64,000 nt of DNA from Flavobacteriales bacterium UBA6057 (GTDB lineage: Bacteria; Bacteroidota; Bacteroidia; Flavobacteriales_G; Salibacteraceae). Positions 32,592 to 42,642 of the stretch are shown in pieces. Position numbers and translations under genes: made by a program. Positions within the stretch are counted from its first letter, which is position 1. Every line of letters begins with the position of its first letter. The notes under the pieces were generated by a model. That model ran no database searches and was not told the origin of the DNA. It worked only from the letters and a program-made list of their open reading frames with translations. The DNA lies in NCBI GenBank assembly GCA_002428995.1, contig DIYJ01000009.1, positions 1 through 64,000 on the forward strand, given 5' to 3'.

Positions 32592-34781
32592 ATGGCAAAG
32601 CTGCGTTTCGATTCGATCAATCAGGCGATGAATCGCCTTCCTGGTGAAGTTCAGTCCAAGTCCGAAAAGATCTCCGATTACTACGGTTCGATGGTCTTTC
32701 ACTCAGACGCAATGCGGCAATACCTGCCCAGCGAAGTCTACAAAAGAGTAGAGGAGTGTGTAAGAACTGGTCAAAAATTGGAAAGACGATTGGCCGATGA
32801 AGTTGGCGCAGGAATGAAAGCCTGGGCTATGAGCAAGGGCGCTACCCATTACACGCACTGGTTTCAACCCTTGACCGGCCGGACTGCTGAAAAGCACGAT
32901 GCCTTTTTCACTCCGTCAGAAGTAGGACGCTCAATCGAGAGCTTTGGTGGTGATCAATTGGTTCAGCAAGAGCCTGATGCTTCCAGCTTCCCCAATGGAG
33001 GAATCCGAAATACGTTTGAAGCCCGCGGCTACACCGCGTGGGACCCCAGTTCTCCTGCCTTTATCATGGGCGTTACACTGTGTATCCCCACCATATTTGT
33101 CGCTTACACGGGCGAAGCTTTAGACTACAAAGCTCCTTTGCTCAAGGCGCTTCAGGCTTTGAATGATGCCGCTGTTCCTGTTTGTCAATATTTTGATCGA
33201 AATGTGACACGCGTCAATGCCACGTTGGGCTGGGAACAAGAATACTTCTTGGTGGATTCAGCACTTTTTGCTGCGCGACCAGACCTTGTGATTACAGGGC
33301 GAACGCTCTTTGGCCATTCATCATCCAAAGGGCAGCAGCTGGACGATCATTACTTTGGAGCCATTCCCGAACGAGCCCATGAATTCATGCGCGACTTTGA
33401 GGCCGAGTCTCACGCCCTTGGTATTCCCATCAAGACAAGACACAATGAAGTAGCGCCCAATCAATTTGAGTGCGCCCCCATTTTTGAAGAGGTGAACCTC
33501 GCGGTCGATCACAATCAGCTTCTCATGGATCTGATGGAGAAGGTTGCCAATCGCCACAATTTCCGTGTGCTCTTTCACGAGAAGCCATTTGCCGGTATCA
33601 ACGGTAGTGGAAAGCACAACAACTGGTCGATGAGCACGGACACGGGAGTGAATCTGTTGGGCCCAGGGAAAACCCCTAAGACCAATCTCCGTTTTCTTAC
33701 CTTCTTCATCAACACCATCAAGGCCGTGCATGATCATGCAGATCTGTTGAGAGCCACCATTGCTTCAGCAGGCAATGATCATCGCCTTGGGGCTAATGAA
33801 GCACCTCCAGCCATCATTTCCGTATTCATCGGTTCGCAGCTCACGCAGGTGCTGGACGATCTTGAAACGCGTATCAAGGAAGGTCCGATGTCGCCAGATG
33901 AGAAAACCGAGTTGAAGCTCGATATCGGTAAGATCCCAGAGATTCTGCTCGACAACACGGACCGAAACCGTACCTCTCCCTTTGCTTTCACTGGAAACAA
34001 GTTTGAGTTCAGAGCAGTCGGCTCCACCGCCAATTGCGCCAATCCAATGATCATTCTTAATTCCATCATGGCAAAGCAATTGGCCGACTTCCAGAAAGAC
34101 GTGGATGCGCTGATCGCTAAGGGAACAAAGAAGGATGAAGCCATCCTGAACATTTTGCGCAAGTACATTACCGCGTCCCGCAACATCCGGTTTGAAGGAA
34201 ATGGTTACGGTGATGAGTGGGTGAAAGAAGCCGAGAAGCGAGGTCTTTCGAACATCAGAACCTCTCCTCATGCACTAGGCGCATACCTGAGCGATCAATC
34301 CGTGAAGCTCTTTTCCGATCTTGGTGTTCTGTCCCGTACAGAGTTGGAAGCTCGCAACGAGATCCACCACGAGAACTACAAACTCAAGATTCAGATTGAA
34401 TCAAGAATGGCCGGAGATCTTGCTCAGAATCACATCATCCCCGCTGCATTGACGTATCAGGGCTCGTTGCTCGCATCCATCCGAAACATGAAGGATGTGT
34501 ATGACCAAAAGGAGTTTGAGCGATTAACAAAAGCACATCGTGTGATCGTTTCTGAAATCTCTGAAAGGGTGGAAACCATCCAAACTTTAGTGACTGAAAT
34601 GATCGAGGCTCGTAAGGAGGTAAATGCCATCGAAAACGTGGAAGAGAACTCTATCCTCTACTGTGAGAAGGTATTGCCATACATCGAAAAGATTCGTTAT
34701 CAGGTCGATAAGTTGGAATTGATAGTCGATGATGAGATTTGGCCACTGCCGAAATACCGAGAACTACTTTTCGCACGTTAA
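32592..34781 (+). CDS. glnN: Glutamine synthetase type III
   Basis: 729 residues from ATG 32592 (MAKLRFDSINQAMNRLPGE); a TTG-started frame 11 codons longer would begin in the promoter. The size and low similarity to the 450-residue type I enzyme place it in GSIII. Motifs: THYTHWFQPLTG early, GWEQEYFLVD (metal-binding Glu), KTRHNEVAPNQFECAPIFEE, ATP-site region GINGSGKHNNWSM, and RNRTSPFAFTGNKFEFRAVGS. It assimilates ammonium into glutamine in the cytoplasm, probably as a dodecamer. No PII or ammonium transporter gene lies nearby. Own promoter; single-gene unit. Confidence 0.95.
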   Translation: MAKLRFDSINQAMNRLPGEVQSKSEKISDYYGSMVFHSDAMRQYLPSEVYKRVEECVRTGQKLERRLADEVGAGMKAWAMSKGATHYTHWFQPLTGRTAEKHDAFFTPSEVGRSIESFGGDQLVQQEPDASSFPNGGIRNTFEARGYTAWDPSSPAFIMGVTLCIPTIFVAYTGEALDYKAPLLKALQALNDAAVPVCQYFDRNVTRVNATLGWEQEYFLVDSALFAARPDLVITGRTLFGHSSSKGQQLDDHYFGAIPERAHEFMRDFEAESHALGIPIKTRHNEVAPNQFECAPIFEEVNLAVDHNQLLMDLMEKVANRHNFRVLFHEKPFAGINGSGKHNNWSMSTDTGVNLLGPGKTPKTNLRFLTFFINTIKAVHDHADLLRATIASAGNDHRLGANEAPPAIISVFIGSQLTQVLDDLETRIKEGPMSPDEKTELKLDIGKIPEILLDNTDRNRTSPFAFTGNKFEFRAVGSTANCANPMIILNSIMAKQLADFQKDVDALIAKGTKKDEAILNILRKYITASRNIRFEGNGYGDEWVKEAEKRGLSNIRTSPHALGAYLSDQSVKLFSDLGVLSRTELEARNEIHHENYKLKIQIESRMAGDLAQNHIIPAALTYQGSLLASIRNMKDVYDQKEFERLTKAHRVIVSEISERVETIQTLVTEMIEARKEVNAIENVEENSILYCEKVLPYIEKIRYQVDKLELIVDDEIWPLPKYRELLFAR

Positions 34782-34826
34782 TCACTGTCTTGGCAGGCTG
34801 CGGCTCATCTGTTTCCGCTTTGTGTT

Positions 34827-34854
34827 TTGTCAAGTATGAATTTCCTTAGATTTG
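34827..34854 (+). promoter_or_regulatory. Promoter of the PorE-like gene
   Basis: TTG at 34827-34829, 17-base spacer, then TAGATTTG at 34847-34854, an exact TAnnTTTG. It lies 54 bases before the chosen start and overlaps the longer frame's first codon, which supports the shorter start. Confidence 0.55.
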
Positions 34855-34908
34855 CGAGTCTTGCGAAGAGGCTCGACCTTATATTCGCGGCTATTACAAA
34901 GAAATGTG

Positions 34909-37005
34909 ATGCGTATGACACACTATTTGAGGGCTTTAGGTGCTCTTTGTTTTATCCTTATTGCAACTACCACTTATGCGCAGAAGGACTATACAGAGGA
35001 TGCGGATCGCATCTTTGTTACTGAGAACTACTTTGCTGCATTAGATGCATATAAGAAGGCTTATCCCAAAGAGAAAAAGAAATCAGAAAAGGCACGCATC
35101 CTTTTTAGGATAGGCGAGTGTTACCGCTACATGCAGAACAATGTTCAGGCAGAAGTTTGGTATGTGAAAGCGGAAGCTGGTGAGTATGCCGATCCGATGC
35201 TCTATGCAAGGATGGGACAGGTGCTGATGAAGCAAGCCAAGTACGATGAAGCCATGGAAGCTTACCGCAAGGCAGTAGCCGGAGGAAACGGAGAGGCGAA
35301 GCAATTGGCTGAAATGGGTATAGAGTCGTGTGAAAAGGCCGTTACCCTGGATAAAAACCCTACCAGATATGTTGTCAAGAACGAGGTTCAGTTAAATACC
35401 AAGTTCTTCGATTACGCTCCTTATTATGGAGACAAGAAGTTTGAAAGCCTCATCTTCTCTTCTTCAAGACCTGGAGCTTCAGGAAATGCCATTGACGACA
35501 TCTATGGAGAGAGTTTTGCCGATCTCTACAAGACAGAACGCGACAACAAAGGAAAGTGGGCAGCTCCTCAGCCTCTCGGTATTACCATTAATACTGAGCA
35601 TAGCGAAGGTGCCGCTGCCATGAACAAGAAGTTCAGTGAGCTCTACTTCACACGATGCGAATTCGAGAAGAAGAAGCCGCACGGATGCCAGATCTACATG
35701 GCGCGCAGCCAGGGTAAAGATTGGGCGGAAGCAACTCTGCTTGATTTTGGTGTAGATGATAGTACTACGGTAGGTCAGCCTTTTGTAGTAGATGATGATC
35801 TGATCATTTACGCTTCTGACATGATGGGCGGACAAGGTGGAATTGACCTCTGGTACATCCGCTATGAGAAGAAGACGAAAGTTTGGGGACCTCCTGTGAA
35901 CCTCGGTCCTGGAATCAATACTCCCGGAGACGAAATGTTCCCATTCTGGAGAGAGGAAGACGGTATGCTCTTCTTCGCTTCTGACGGACATGTTGGAATG
36001 GGAGGTCTTGACATTTTCAAGGCGGAGAGCAACGGAGAACTCAAGTGGAAGAATCCCGAAAACATGGGATCACCGATCAATTCTGCATCCAATGACTTCT
36101 CTATCATCTGGGAAAAAGAGGAAGATCGAGGTTACTTCAGTTCAGATCGTCCTGGAGGAAAAGGCGGTGATGACATCTGGAGCTTCATGATGCCTCCGCT
36201 GATTGCGAAGATCGAAGGAACGGTAACAGATGTTGAAACCAAGGAGCCTCTTGGGAACGTGAAGGTGAAATTGATCGGTACGGACGGATCCATTGGAGAA
36301 ACTACCACTGATCCAACCGGACACTACGAATTTGAAGCCCGCGAGAATGGTGATCGCTATGTATTGGAAAACACCTCTTATACCATTGAGGTAAATGCCA
36401 GCGAGCCAGCCGATCTGCCTTCAGGTGAGAAGCATAGATACCTTGGCGCTAAAGGTCAGGAGACTACGGTTGGTATGAAGGAGAGTACTGCATTTGTGCA
36501 CGACTTCGCCCTTGTATGTGCTGACTGCGAAAAGGACATCAAGATGCCTAAAGTGCTCTATCCTGTTGCCAAGTGGGATCTGCTCGTGAACGAAGAAGTG
36601 AACTCAAAGGATTCACTCCAGTTCCTCTACGACATTTTGGTTGAGAACGAAGTCATTATCATTGAGCTGGCAGCCCATACCGATACAAGGGGTAATGATA
36701 AAGCCAACCAGGTATTGAGTCAAAAGAGAGCTCAGACTTGTGTGGATTACCTCATTGAGCGTGGAATCGCCCGCGAACGAATGGTGCCCGTTGGATACGG
36801 TGAGTCTAAGCCCATCATCAGCGATGAAGAAATTGCAGCGTTGCCAACGGATGAAGAACGTCTCGTAGCTCACCAGAAAAACAGACGTACCGTTTTCCGT
36901 GTACTCAGCTGGGATTACATTCCGCCTAAGGAATCTCCTTCTGAAGGTGGTGAAGAGTCCGGTGGAATGGATGACGGAGCTACCGGCCAGGAAGGATCTA
37001 ATTAG
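34909..37005 (+). CDS. PorE-like OmpA-family envelope protein
   Basis: 698 residues from ATG 34909 (ATG 34915 also possible). Signal peptide THYLRALGALCFILIATTTYAQ. Domain order: TPR region (about 25-140), six-bladed PD40/WD40-like propeller (about 150-440; for example LIFSSSRPG, GYFSSDRPGGKGGDDIW), a carboxypeptidase-regulatory-like fold (GTVTDVETKEPLGNVKVKL), and a C-terminal OmpA domain binding peptidoglycan (ELAAHTDTRGN, QKRAQTCVDYLIERG). This is the same order as PorE of Porphyromonas gingivalis, which anchors the T9SS to peptidoglycan. Other OmpA proteins of the phylum share it, so the specific T9SS role is an inference. Confidence 0.85.
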   Translation: MRMTHYLRALGALCFILIATTTYAQKDYTEDADRIFVTENYFAALDAYKKAYPKEKKKSEKARILFRIGECYRYMQNNVQAEVWYVKAEAGEYADPMLYARMGQVLMKQAKYDEAMEAYRKAVAGGNGEAKQLAEMGIESCEKAVTLDKNPTRYVVKNEVQLNTKFFDYAPYYGDKKFESLIFSSSRPGASGNAIDDIYGESFADLYKTERDNKGKWAAPQPLGITINTEHSEGAAAMNKKFSELYFTRCEFEKKKPHGCQIYMARSQGKDWAEATLLDFGVDDSTTVGQPFVVDDDLIIYASDMMGGQGGIDLWYIRYEKKTKVWGPPVNLGPGINTPGDEMFPFWREEDGMLFFASDGHVGMGGLDIFKAESNGELKWKNPENMGSPINSASNDFSIIWEKEEDRGYFSSDRPGGKGGDDIWSFMMPPLIAKIEGTVTDVETKEPLGNVKVKLIGTDGSIGETTTDPTGHYEFEARENGDRYVLENTSYTIEVNASEPADLPSGEKHRYLGAKGQETTVGMKESTAFVHDFALVCADCEKDIKMPKVLYPVAKWDLLVNEEVNSKDSLQFLYDILVENEVIIIELAAHTDTRGNDKANQVLSQKRAQTCVDYLIERGIARERMVPVGYGESKPIISDEEIAALPTDEERLVAHQKNRRTVFRVLSWDYIPPKESPSEGGEESGGMDDGATGQEGSN

Positions 37006-37022
37006 ATTAACAACATAGCTTT

Positions 37023-37059
37023 AGCCGTATGAGTAAGCCTTACTCATACGGCTTTTTTA
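37023..37059 (+). terminator. Rho-independent terminator
   Basis: 15-bp perfect stem (AGCCGTATGAGTAAG and its complement) with a minimal loop, then six Ts. It ends the PorE-like gene and lies just before purM. Confidence 0.92.
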
Positions 37060-37063
37060 TTTC

Positions 37064-38248
37064 ATGGAAGTAAGCAAGAAATACGCAGAACGCGGAGTTT
37101 CATCCGCGAAGGGAGATGTGCACAAGGCCATCAAGAACATTGATAAAGGCTTGTTTCCTCAAGCCTTCTGTAAAATCATCCCGGATGTGTTGAGTGGTAG
37201 TGATGAGCACTGCCTCGTGATGCACGCGGATGGAGCCGGAACCAAATCCAGTCTGGCCTATGCGTATTGGAAGGAGACCGGTGACCTTTCCGTTTGGAAG
37301 GGTATCGCTCAGGATGCGCTCATCATGAATACAGATGATCTCCTTTGTGTAGGAGCCACAGGTCCAATAGCGGTTTCCTCCACTATTGGACGTAACAAAA
37401 AGTCTGTTCCCGGTGAAGTCATTCAAGCCATCATCGAAGGTGGGGAAGAGGTCATGCAGATGCTTCGTGATCATGGCATGGACATCTATTCTACCGGAGG
37501 AGAAACAGCTGACTTGGGTGATCTTGTCCGAACCATCATTGTGGATAGCACCGTGACTGCAAGAATGAAGCGATCAGATGTGATCGACAATGCCAACATC
37601 AAAGCAGGAAATGTCATTGTTGGTCTTGCGAGCAGTGGTCAGGCCAGTTATGAAACCACCTACAACGGAGGAATGGGAAGTAATGGGCTCACCAGCGCCC
37701 GACACGATTTGTTCTCCAAGGAAGTCGCGGCCAAATATCCTGAAACCTTTGATCCAGCGCTGGACGATTCGCTCGCATATGTGGGTCCGTTTGGTTTGAC
37801 TCAGGAAATTGAAGGCAGTTCATTGGACGCTGGCAAGTTGGTCCTTTCTCCAACACGCACCTATGCTCCTGTGATCATCAAGATCCTCAACGAACTGCCC
37901 GGAAAGATCAACGGTATGGTCCATTGCTCAGGAGGAGCGCAAACAAAGGTGCTGCACTTCGTGAAGAACGTTCACATTGTGAAGGACAACATGTTTGATG
38001 TGCCCCTGCTGTTCCAGCTCATTCAAAAGCACTCCGGAACCGATTGGAAGGAGATGTATCAGGTCTTCAACATGGGGCACCGAATGGAGCTCTACCTGGA
38101 TGAATCAGATGCTCAAACCGTAATGGATATTGCGAAGTCATTTAATGTGGATGCCCAGATCGTTGGACGTGTAGAAGCTAGCGAAACCGAAGAAGCTTCG
38201 CTTACTGTTCATAGCCCTGAAGGAGCCATCAAATACGGACAGTCATGA
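37064..38248 (+). CDS. purM: Phosphoribosylformylglycinamidine cyclo-ligase (AIR synthase)
   Basis: 394 residues, the longer Bacteroidetes form. PurM-type ATP-binding fold: MHADGAGTKSSLAYAYW, ALIMNTDDLLCVGATGPIAVS, STGGETADLGDLVRTI and GLASSGQASYE. It makes aminoimidazole ribonucleotide in purine synthesis in the cytoplasm. The ATG is five bases after the preceding terminator, so transcription must begin within or before the hairpin, or read through. It overlaps prfA by four bases (ATGA). Confidence 0.92.
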   Translation: MEVSKKYAERGVSSAKGDVHKAIKNIDKGLFPQAFCKIIPDVLSGSDEHCLVMHADGAGTKSSLAYAYWKETGDLSVWKGIAQDALIMNTDDLLCVGATGPIAVSSTIGRNKKSVPGEVIQAIIEGGEEVMQMLRDHGMDIYSTGGETADLGDLVRTIIVDSTVTARMKRSDVIDNANIKAGNVIVGLASSGQASYETTYNGGMGSNGLTSARHDLFSKEVAAKYPETFDPALDDSLAYVGPFGLTQEIEGSSLDAGKLVLSPTRTYAPVIIKILNELPGKINGMVHCSGGAQTKVLHFVKNVHIVKDNMFDVPLLFQLIQKHSGTDWKEMYQVFNMGHRMELYLDESDAQTVMDIAKSFNVDAQIVGRVEASETEEASLTVHSPEGAIKYGQS

Positions 38249-39339
38249 GCAATCTGATTGGAAAACTCGAAGCCATCAAGGAACGATGGGAAGAAGTAGG
38301 ACAGCTGATTTCGGATCCGGCTGTGATTGCTGACATGAAGCGCTATGTGAAGCTTAATAAGGAGTACAGCGACCTGAAGGAGATTGTAGACAAGCACGAA
38401 GAATACAAGAACGCTCTGGATAACCTCAACAGCACTAAGCAAATGCTGGATACAGAGAAGGATCCGGAGATGCGCGAGATGGCCAAGGAAGAACTATCTG
38501 AATTGGAGGAATTGGTGCCTTCCCTGGAGGAGACGATCAAGATGATGCTCGTTCCCAAGGACCCCGAGGATGACAAGAACGCCATTCTTGAAATACGATC
38601 AGGAACAGGAGGTGATGAGGCGAGCATCTTTGCTGGCGACCTCTATCGAATGTACACCCGCTACTGCGAGAAGCAAGGCTGGTCTGTCGAAGTCATGGAA
38701 GTGACGGAAGGGACTTCTGGTGGATACAAGGAAGTAGTGCTCAAAGTCACAGGACAGGATGTGTATGGCACGCTCAAATATGAAGCAGGCGTTCATCGCG
38801 TGCAGCGCGTACCTGAAACCGAATCGCAGGGAAGGGTTCACACTTCCGCTGCTACGGTGGCCGTGTTGACTGAAGCAGATGAGGTAGACGTGGAAATCAA
38901 TCCGGCAGACATCGAAGTGCAGACGGCTCGTTCCAGCGGAGCGGGTGGTCAGAATGTAAACAAGGTTGAAACCAAGGTTCAGCTGACTCACAAGCCTACA
39001 GGTATCATGATCACTTGTCAGGTGGAGCGTTCCCAACACGCCAACCGCGAACGAGCTATGGTCATGCTACGTGCCCGGCTCTACGATATGGAGTTGCAGA
39101 AGCGCAATGATGCCATCGCTTCCAAGCGCAAGACGATGGTTTCTTCCGGAGATCGATCTGCCAAAATCAGAACCTACAACTTCCCTCAGGGACGCGTGAC
39201 GGATCATCGCATTGGCTTAACTCTTTACAACCTCGATGCGGTAATGGGGGGCGACATCCAAAAAGTGATTGATGAATTGAAGATCGCAGAGAATGCGGAG
39301 AAACTGAAGGAAGGCGAAAACACGAGCAACCCAGCATAA
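38245..39339 (+). CDS. prfA: Peptide chain release factor 1
   Basis: 364 residues. The universal GGQ motif is in SSGAGGQNVNKVET. The stop-codon-reading PxT element is PET in RVQRVPETESQGRVHTS, the position of PAT/PVT in other RF1 proteins, so it should read UAA and UAG. N-terminal helical domain 1-110, then GTGGDEASIFAGDLYRMY. It releases the finished protein at the ribosome. Translationally coupled to purM before it and directly abutting pyrF after it. Confidence 0.96.
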   Translation: MSNLIGKLEAIKERWEEVGQLISDPAVIADMKRYVKLNKEYSDLKEIVDKHEEYKNALDNLNSTKQMLDTEKDPEMREMAKEELSELEELVPSLEETIKMMLVPKDPEDDKNAILEIRSGTGGDEASIFAGDLYRMYTRYCEKQGWSVEVMEVTEGTSGGYKEVVLKVTGQDVYGTLKYEAGVHRVQRVPETESQGRVHTSAATVAVLTEADEVDVEINPADIEVQTARSSGAGGQNVNKVETKVQLTHKPTGIMITCQVERSQHANRERAMVMLRARLYDMELQKRNDAIASKRKTMVSSGDRSAKIRTYNFPQGRVTDHRIGLTLYNLDAVMGGDIQKVIDELKIAENAEKLKEGENTSNPA

Positions 39340-40143
39340 ATGAATAAATCCCAACTCGTAGAGATCATACGTGCCAAGCAGAGCTTCTTGTGCATCGGGC
39401 TTGACACAGACCTTGACAAAATTCCATCACACTATCCCAAAACGGTGGATAGCCTGTTTGCTTTCAATCGTGAGATCATTGATGCCACGCTCGAGTTCAC
39501 CGTATCGTATAAGTTGAACCTGGCGTTCTACGAAGCTTATGGCCTGGAAGGGTGGAAGGCGTTTACAGATACTGTGGAGTATTTGAAGGACAAAAGCGTT
39601 TTCATCATCGCAGATGCCAAGCGAGGTGATATTGGTAACACTTCCAAACGCTATGCAAAGGCGTTTTTTGAGACAGCCGAGTGTGATGCAGTCACTGTTA
39701 ATCCCTACATGGGATCAGATTCCGTGACGCCATTTCTTGGATTTGATGGCAAGTGGGTCATCGCGCTGGGACTTACCTCCAATAAGGGAGCTCAGGACCT
39801 TGAATTGGAGAAGCTCAGCAATGGCGATTATGTCTATGAACACATGCTGAAGAAGCTCACCGCTATGGGGAGTTCAGATGAGCTTATGTTGGTGATTGGG
39901 GCTACTCAGCAAGATCGGTTTGAAGGCATAAGAGCATTGGCGCCCGATTATTTTCTCCTGATGCCAGGAGTGGGAGCCCAAGGCGCTTCCGTGGAAGACC
40001 TTCGACCATTGATTACCAAAGACATTGGGGTGTTGGTCAACTCCTCCCGTCAGGTCATTTATGCATCCTCCGGTCCCGACTTTGCGGAGGCGGCCAGATC
40101 AGAAGCCATGAAGCTCAGGGATAGTATGAAGGCCATGATGTAA
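39340..40143 (+). CDS. pyrF: Orotidine 5'-phosphate decarboxylase
   Basis: 267 residues, type-2 size. FLCIGLDTDLDKIP, then the catalytic Lys/Asp cluster IIADAKRGDIGNTSKRYA, the PYMGSDSVTPFLGF segment and LLMPGVGAQG near the end. Converts OMP to UMP, the last step in pyrimidine synthesis. It starts on the base after the prfA stop, so purM-prfA-pyrF is one operon joining purine, pyrimidine and translation genes. Confidence 0.96.
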   Translation: MNKSQLVEIIRAKQSFLCIGLDTDLDKIPSHYPKTVDSLFAFNREIIDATLEFTVSYKLNLAFYEAYGLEGWKAFTDTVEYLKDKSVFIIADAKRGDIGNTSKRYAKAFFETAECDAVTVNPYMGSDSVTPFLGFDGKWVIALGLTSNKGAQDLELEKLSNGDYVYEHMLKKLTAMGSSDELMLVIGATQQDRFEGIRALAPDYFLLMPGVGAQGASVEDLRPLITKDIGVLVNSSRQVIYASSGPDFAEAARSEAMKLRDSMKAMM

Positions 40144-40156
40144 ACAAGCACACGTT

Positions 40157-41377
40157 GTGAAAGAAGAGCTTCTTCAATACATCTGGAAACAGCAGCAGTT
40201 TGATCAAAATGATCTGCGCACTACAGATGGAGAGGAGCTTCGCATTCTAAACCCAGGAGTCTGGAATCACCTGTCCGGACCTGATTTCTCGGAAGCAAGA
40301 GTTGAAATAGGAGGCACTTTGTGGGTAGGGAGCGTTGAGGTTCATATGAATGCTGCTGATTGGTTTACACATAAGCATCATTTGGATCGCAACTACGACA
40401 ATGTCGTTTTGCACGTTGTGTTGGAGAACGACCACGCTCAAGTCAAAAAGCTCGGTTTGCCTACGCTAGCACTGAATGGTCGGATTGGTTCCAACCTGAT
40501 CAAAACCTACCATCAGCTGCAGATTCAAAAGGATCACATTCCCTGTCAATCCTATCTCGATGATGTGGAGCCGATGGTTTGGCGGCATTGGTTAGACCGG
40601 ATGCTTGTCCAACGCCTTGAGCGCAAAACCCTGGCTATAGAGCACATTTTTGAGCGATGTAAGCAAGACTGGTTGCAGACATTCCATGTATTGCTCAGCG
40701 GCTATTTCGGGCAAAATCAAAACAAAGAGCCGTTCCAGGAAGTGGCACTGACCCTGCCAATGAAGACCCTGCTCAAGATTGCAGATCGACCGAGGGAACT
40801 GAAGGCTCTGGCCTTTGGTGTGGCTGGGTTACTCGAACAGTTAGAGGAGGATGAGCATCAGGAACTTGAAAAACTCTATCGTTTTCAAAGTGCAAAGCTC
40901 AGCCTGGAGCCGCTCTCCATTCCATGGAAGTTTGGAAGAATAAGACCTGCCGCTGCGCCCAAGGTACGTCTTGCCCAGTGGGCGCAATTCGTTCCTTATA
41001 CCGAGTCACTCTATCAACGGAGTGTCCGCTCCGATCTTCGTGATTGGTTGCGAAGCGCTGACCTTCAGCTCCAGGACATCCGACCAAAGGTGTCTCGTGG
41101 TTTTTTGGAAACCATTTACATCAACGCAGTCGTTCCCTTCGCTTTTTTCTACGCTCGCCAAACGGGTAACAATGAACTCATGGAGCTGTCGTTAGATGTA
41201 CTTCATGACCTAAGGCCCGAAAAAAATCGTGTCGTCAGAACGTGGGCTGCAGCCGGGATTGATGCTAAAAACACCAAGGAAAGTCAATCATTGATTGAAC
41301 TATACACACACTATTGTGACGCGAAAAAATGCGTACTTTGCAATGTCGGTCAGTCCATAATGAGACAAGCCCTATGA
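40157..41377 (+). CDS. DUF2851 family protein
   Basis: 406 residues from GTG 40157. Starts KEELLQYIWKQQQFDQNDL, followed by GVWNHLSGPDFSEARVEI and GSVEVHMNAADW, the conserved first part of DUF2851 proteins; ends with a small cysteine pattern (CDAKKCVLCNVGQ) and a C-terminal helix. The GPDF and E.H.....W residues resemble a nuclease-like active site, but the function of the family is unknown. The 14-base spacing from pyrF and the ATGA overlap with the PspC gene place it in the purM operon. Confidence 0.9.
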   Translation: MKEELLQYIWKQQQFDQNDLRTTDGEELRILNPGVWNHLSGPDFSEARVEIGGTLWVGSVEVHMNAADWFTHKHHLDRNYDNVVLHVVLENDHAQVKKLGLPTLALNGRIGSNLIKTYHQLQIQKDHIPCQSYLDDVEPMVWRHWLDRMLVQRLERKTLAIEHIFERCKQDWLQTFHVLLSGYFGQNQNKEPFQEVALTLPMKTLLKIADRPRELKALAFGVAGLLEQLEEDEHQELEKLYRFQSAKLSLEPLSIPWKFGRIRPAAAPKVRLAQWAQFVPYTESLYQRSVRSDLRDWLRSADLQLQDIRPKVSRGFLETIYINAVVPFAFFYARQTGNNELMELSLDVLHDLRPEKNRVVRTWAAAGIDAKNTKESQSLIELYTHYCDAKKCVLCNVGQSIMRQAL

Positions 41378-41592
41378 ACGAATTGCAATCATTTCTCGAA
41401 AAACAAGCTTTTGGAGTCTGTGAATGGCTCGGAGAGAAGTGGGGCATTAAGTCTTCCAGAATAAGGGTATACTTCATCTACCTTTCCTTCATCACGTTTG
41501 GCTCTCCGCTCATTGTCTATCTGGTGCTGCTTTTCTGGTTAGAACAGAAAGATGTTCTGAAAAGCAGAAGGCCAACCATCTGGGATTACTAA
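41374..41592 (+). CDS. PspC-domain protein
   Basis: 72 residues from ATG 41374, overlapping the preceding stop; the longer frame to 41329 lies inside DUF2851 and is rejected. Reads VCEWLGEKWGIKSSRIRVYFIY, then one membrane helix (LSFITFGSPLIVYLVLLFWL). This is the PspC pattern: a basic cytoplasmic segment and a membrane anchor. PspC proteins sense membrane stress in other bacteria; here there is no psp operon next to it. The pairing with DUF2851 is common in this phylum, as far as I recall. Confidence 0.85.
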   Translation: MNELQSFLEKQAFGVCEWLGEKWGIKSSRIRVYFIYLSFITFGSPLIVYLVLLFWLEQKDVLKSRRPTIWDY

Positions 41593-41610
41593 CCTCCCTC
41601 TGCCGCCTTC

Positions 41611-42630
41611 ATGAGGGTTCAATACGGCTTTCGATTAATCAAAGAGATAAGGTACTCGCTTGTAGTACTGTTTATCATCTTCATTGGCGGTACCGTTGGC
41701 TACAAGTTCATCGAGGATTATACCCTGCTTGATGCTTTCTACATGACCGTCATCACCGTGACCACTGTTGGGTACGGTGAGGTTATGCCGCTCGGCCCGG
41801 GAGGCAAAATATTTACGGCATTATTGATCCTTCTCACCTTCGGTGTTTTCGCGTATGCCATTACCTCAATTACGCGATATTTGGTCACCGGTGAATACAA
41901 GATTTACATTAAGAACTACCGAGTGATCAAGGAACTTCAAGGCTTAGATGGACACGTGATTGTTTGCGGATACGGCCGGAACGGAGTACAAGCCGTGGAA
42001 ACACTTGCCGCTCACGGTATGCGCTTTGTCGTGGTGGAGCAAAACGAGGACTTGGTGCGGAGGCTTCAGGAGGAGCGCAATGACATCCTTATCATTGAAG
42101 GTGATGCTACGGATGAGTCGATGATCGAGCGAGCGCAGATTCACAAGGCCAGCGCGCTCATTGCTACCTTGCCCAAGGATGCAGACAATCTTTTTGTGGT
42201 ACTCACGGCCCGTGAGTTGAATAAAAACCTGACCATTATCAGTCGCGCTTCCGATGATAGAAGCGAGAAAAAACTCAAAATTGCAGGCGCCAACAGTGTG
42301 ATACTCCCGGATAAGGTGGGTGGCTCACACATGGCTTCCTTGGTAGTCACACCAGACCTGATGGAGTTTTTGGACCACATTTCTGTGATTGGTAAAGATC
42401 AAACAAGTCTCATCGAGCTGACCATTCCTGGTCAGCACCAGCCTGAGCGTTCGATCAAAGACCTTGAAGTCCAGCGCCAAACCGGGGCTAGGATTGTAGG
42501 AATGAAAACCGAAGCACGGGATATCATTGTGAATCCACCGGCTGATATGAAACTGATCGCTGGAGCGAAACTTTTTGTGTTGGGAACTGCCGAACAGGTA
42601 AAGAAACTGGAAGTAGCACTGAAAGATTAG
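41611..42630 (+). CDS. Potassium channel with RCK (TrkA-N/TrkA-C) domain
   Basis: 339 residues. Residues 10-95: two membrane helices around a pore loop with the K+ selectivity filter TVTTVGYGEVMPLG. From about 110 a TrkA-N Rossmann domain (HVIVCGYGRNGVQAVETLA, VVVEQNED, EGDATDESMIERA) binds a nucleotide or ligand. The last 90 residues are a TrkA-C ligand domain. Subunits should form a tetrameric gated K+ channel in the inner membrane. It begins 18 bases after the PspC gene and probably ends the same operon or continues it. Confidence 0.94.
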   Translation: MRVQYGFRLIKEIRYSLVVLFIIFIGGTVGYKFIEDYTLLDAFYMTVITVTTVGYGEVMPLGPGGKIFTALLILLTFGVFAYAITSITRYLVTGEYKIYIKNYRVIKELQGLDGHVIVCGYGRNGVQAVETLAAHGMRFVVVEQNEDLVRRLQEERNDILIIEGDATDESMIERAQIHKASALIATLPKDADNLFVVLTARELNKNLTIISRASDDRSEKKLKIAGANSVILPDKVGGSHMASLVVTPDLMEFLDHISVIGKDQTSLIELTIPGQHQPERSIKDLEVQRQTGARIVGMKTEARDIIVNPPADMKLIAGAKLFVLGTAEQVKKLEVALKD

Positions 42631-42642
42631 CGTACCCTGGGC

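Noticed and set aside
34852..34908. Longer start of the PorE-like protein
   Set aside because: Begins at a TTG inside the -7 promoter element and would put charged residues before the signal peptide.
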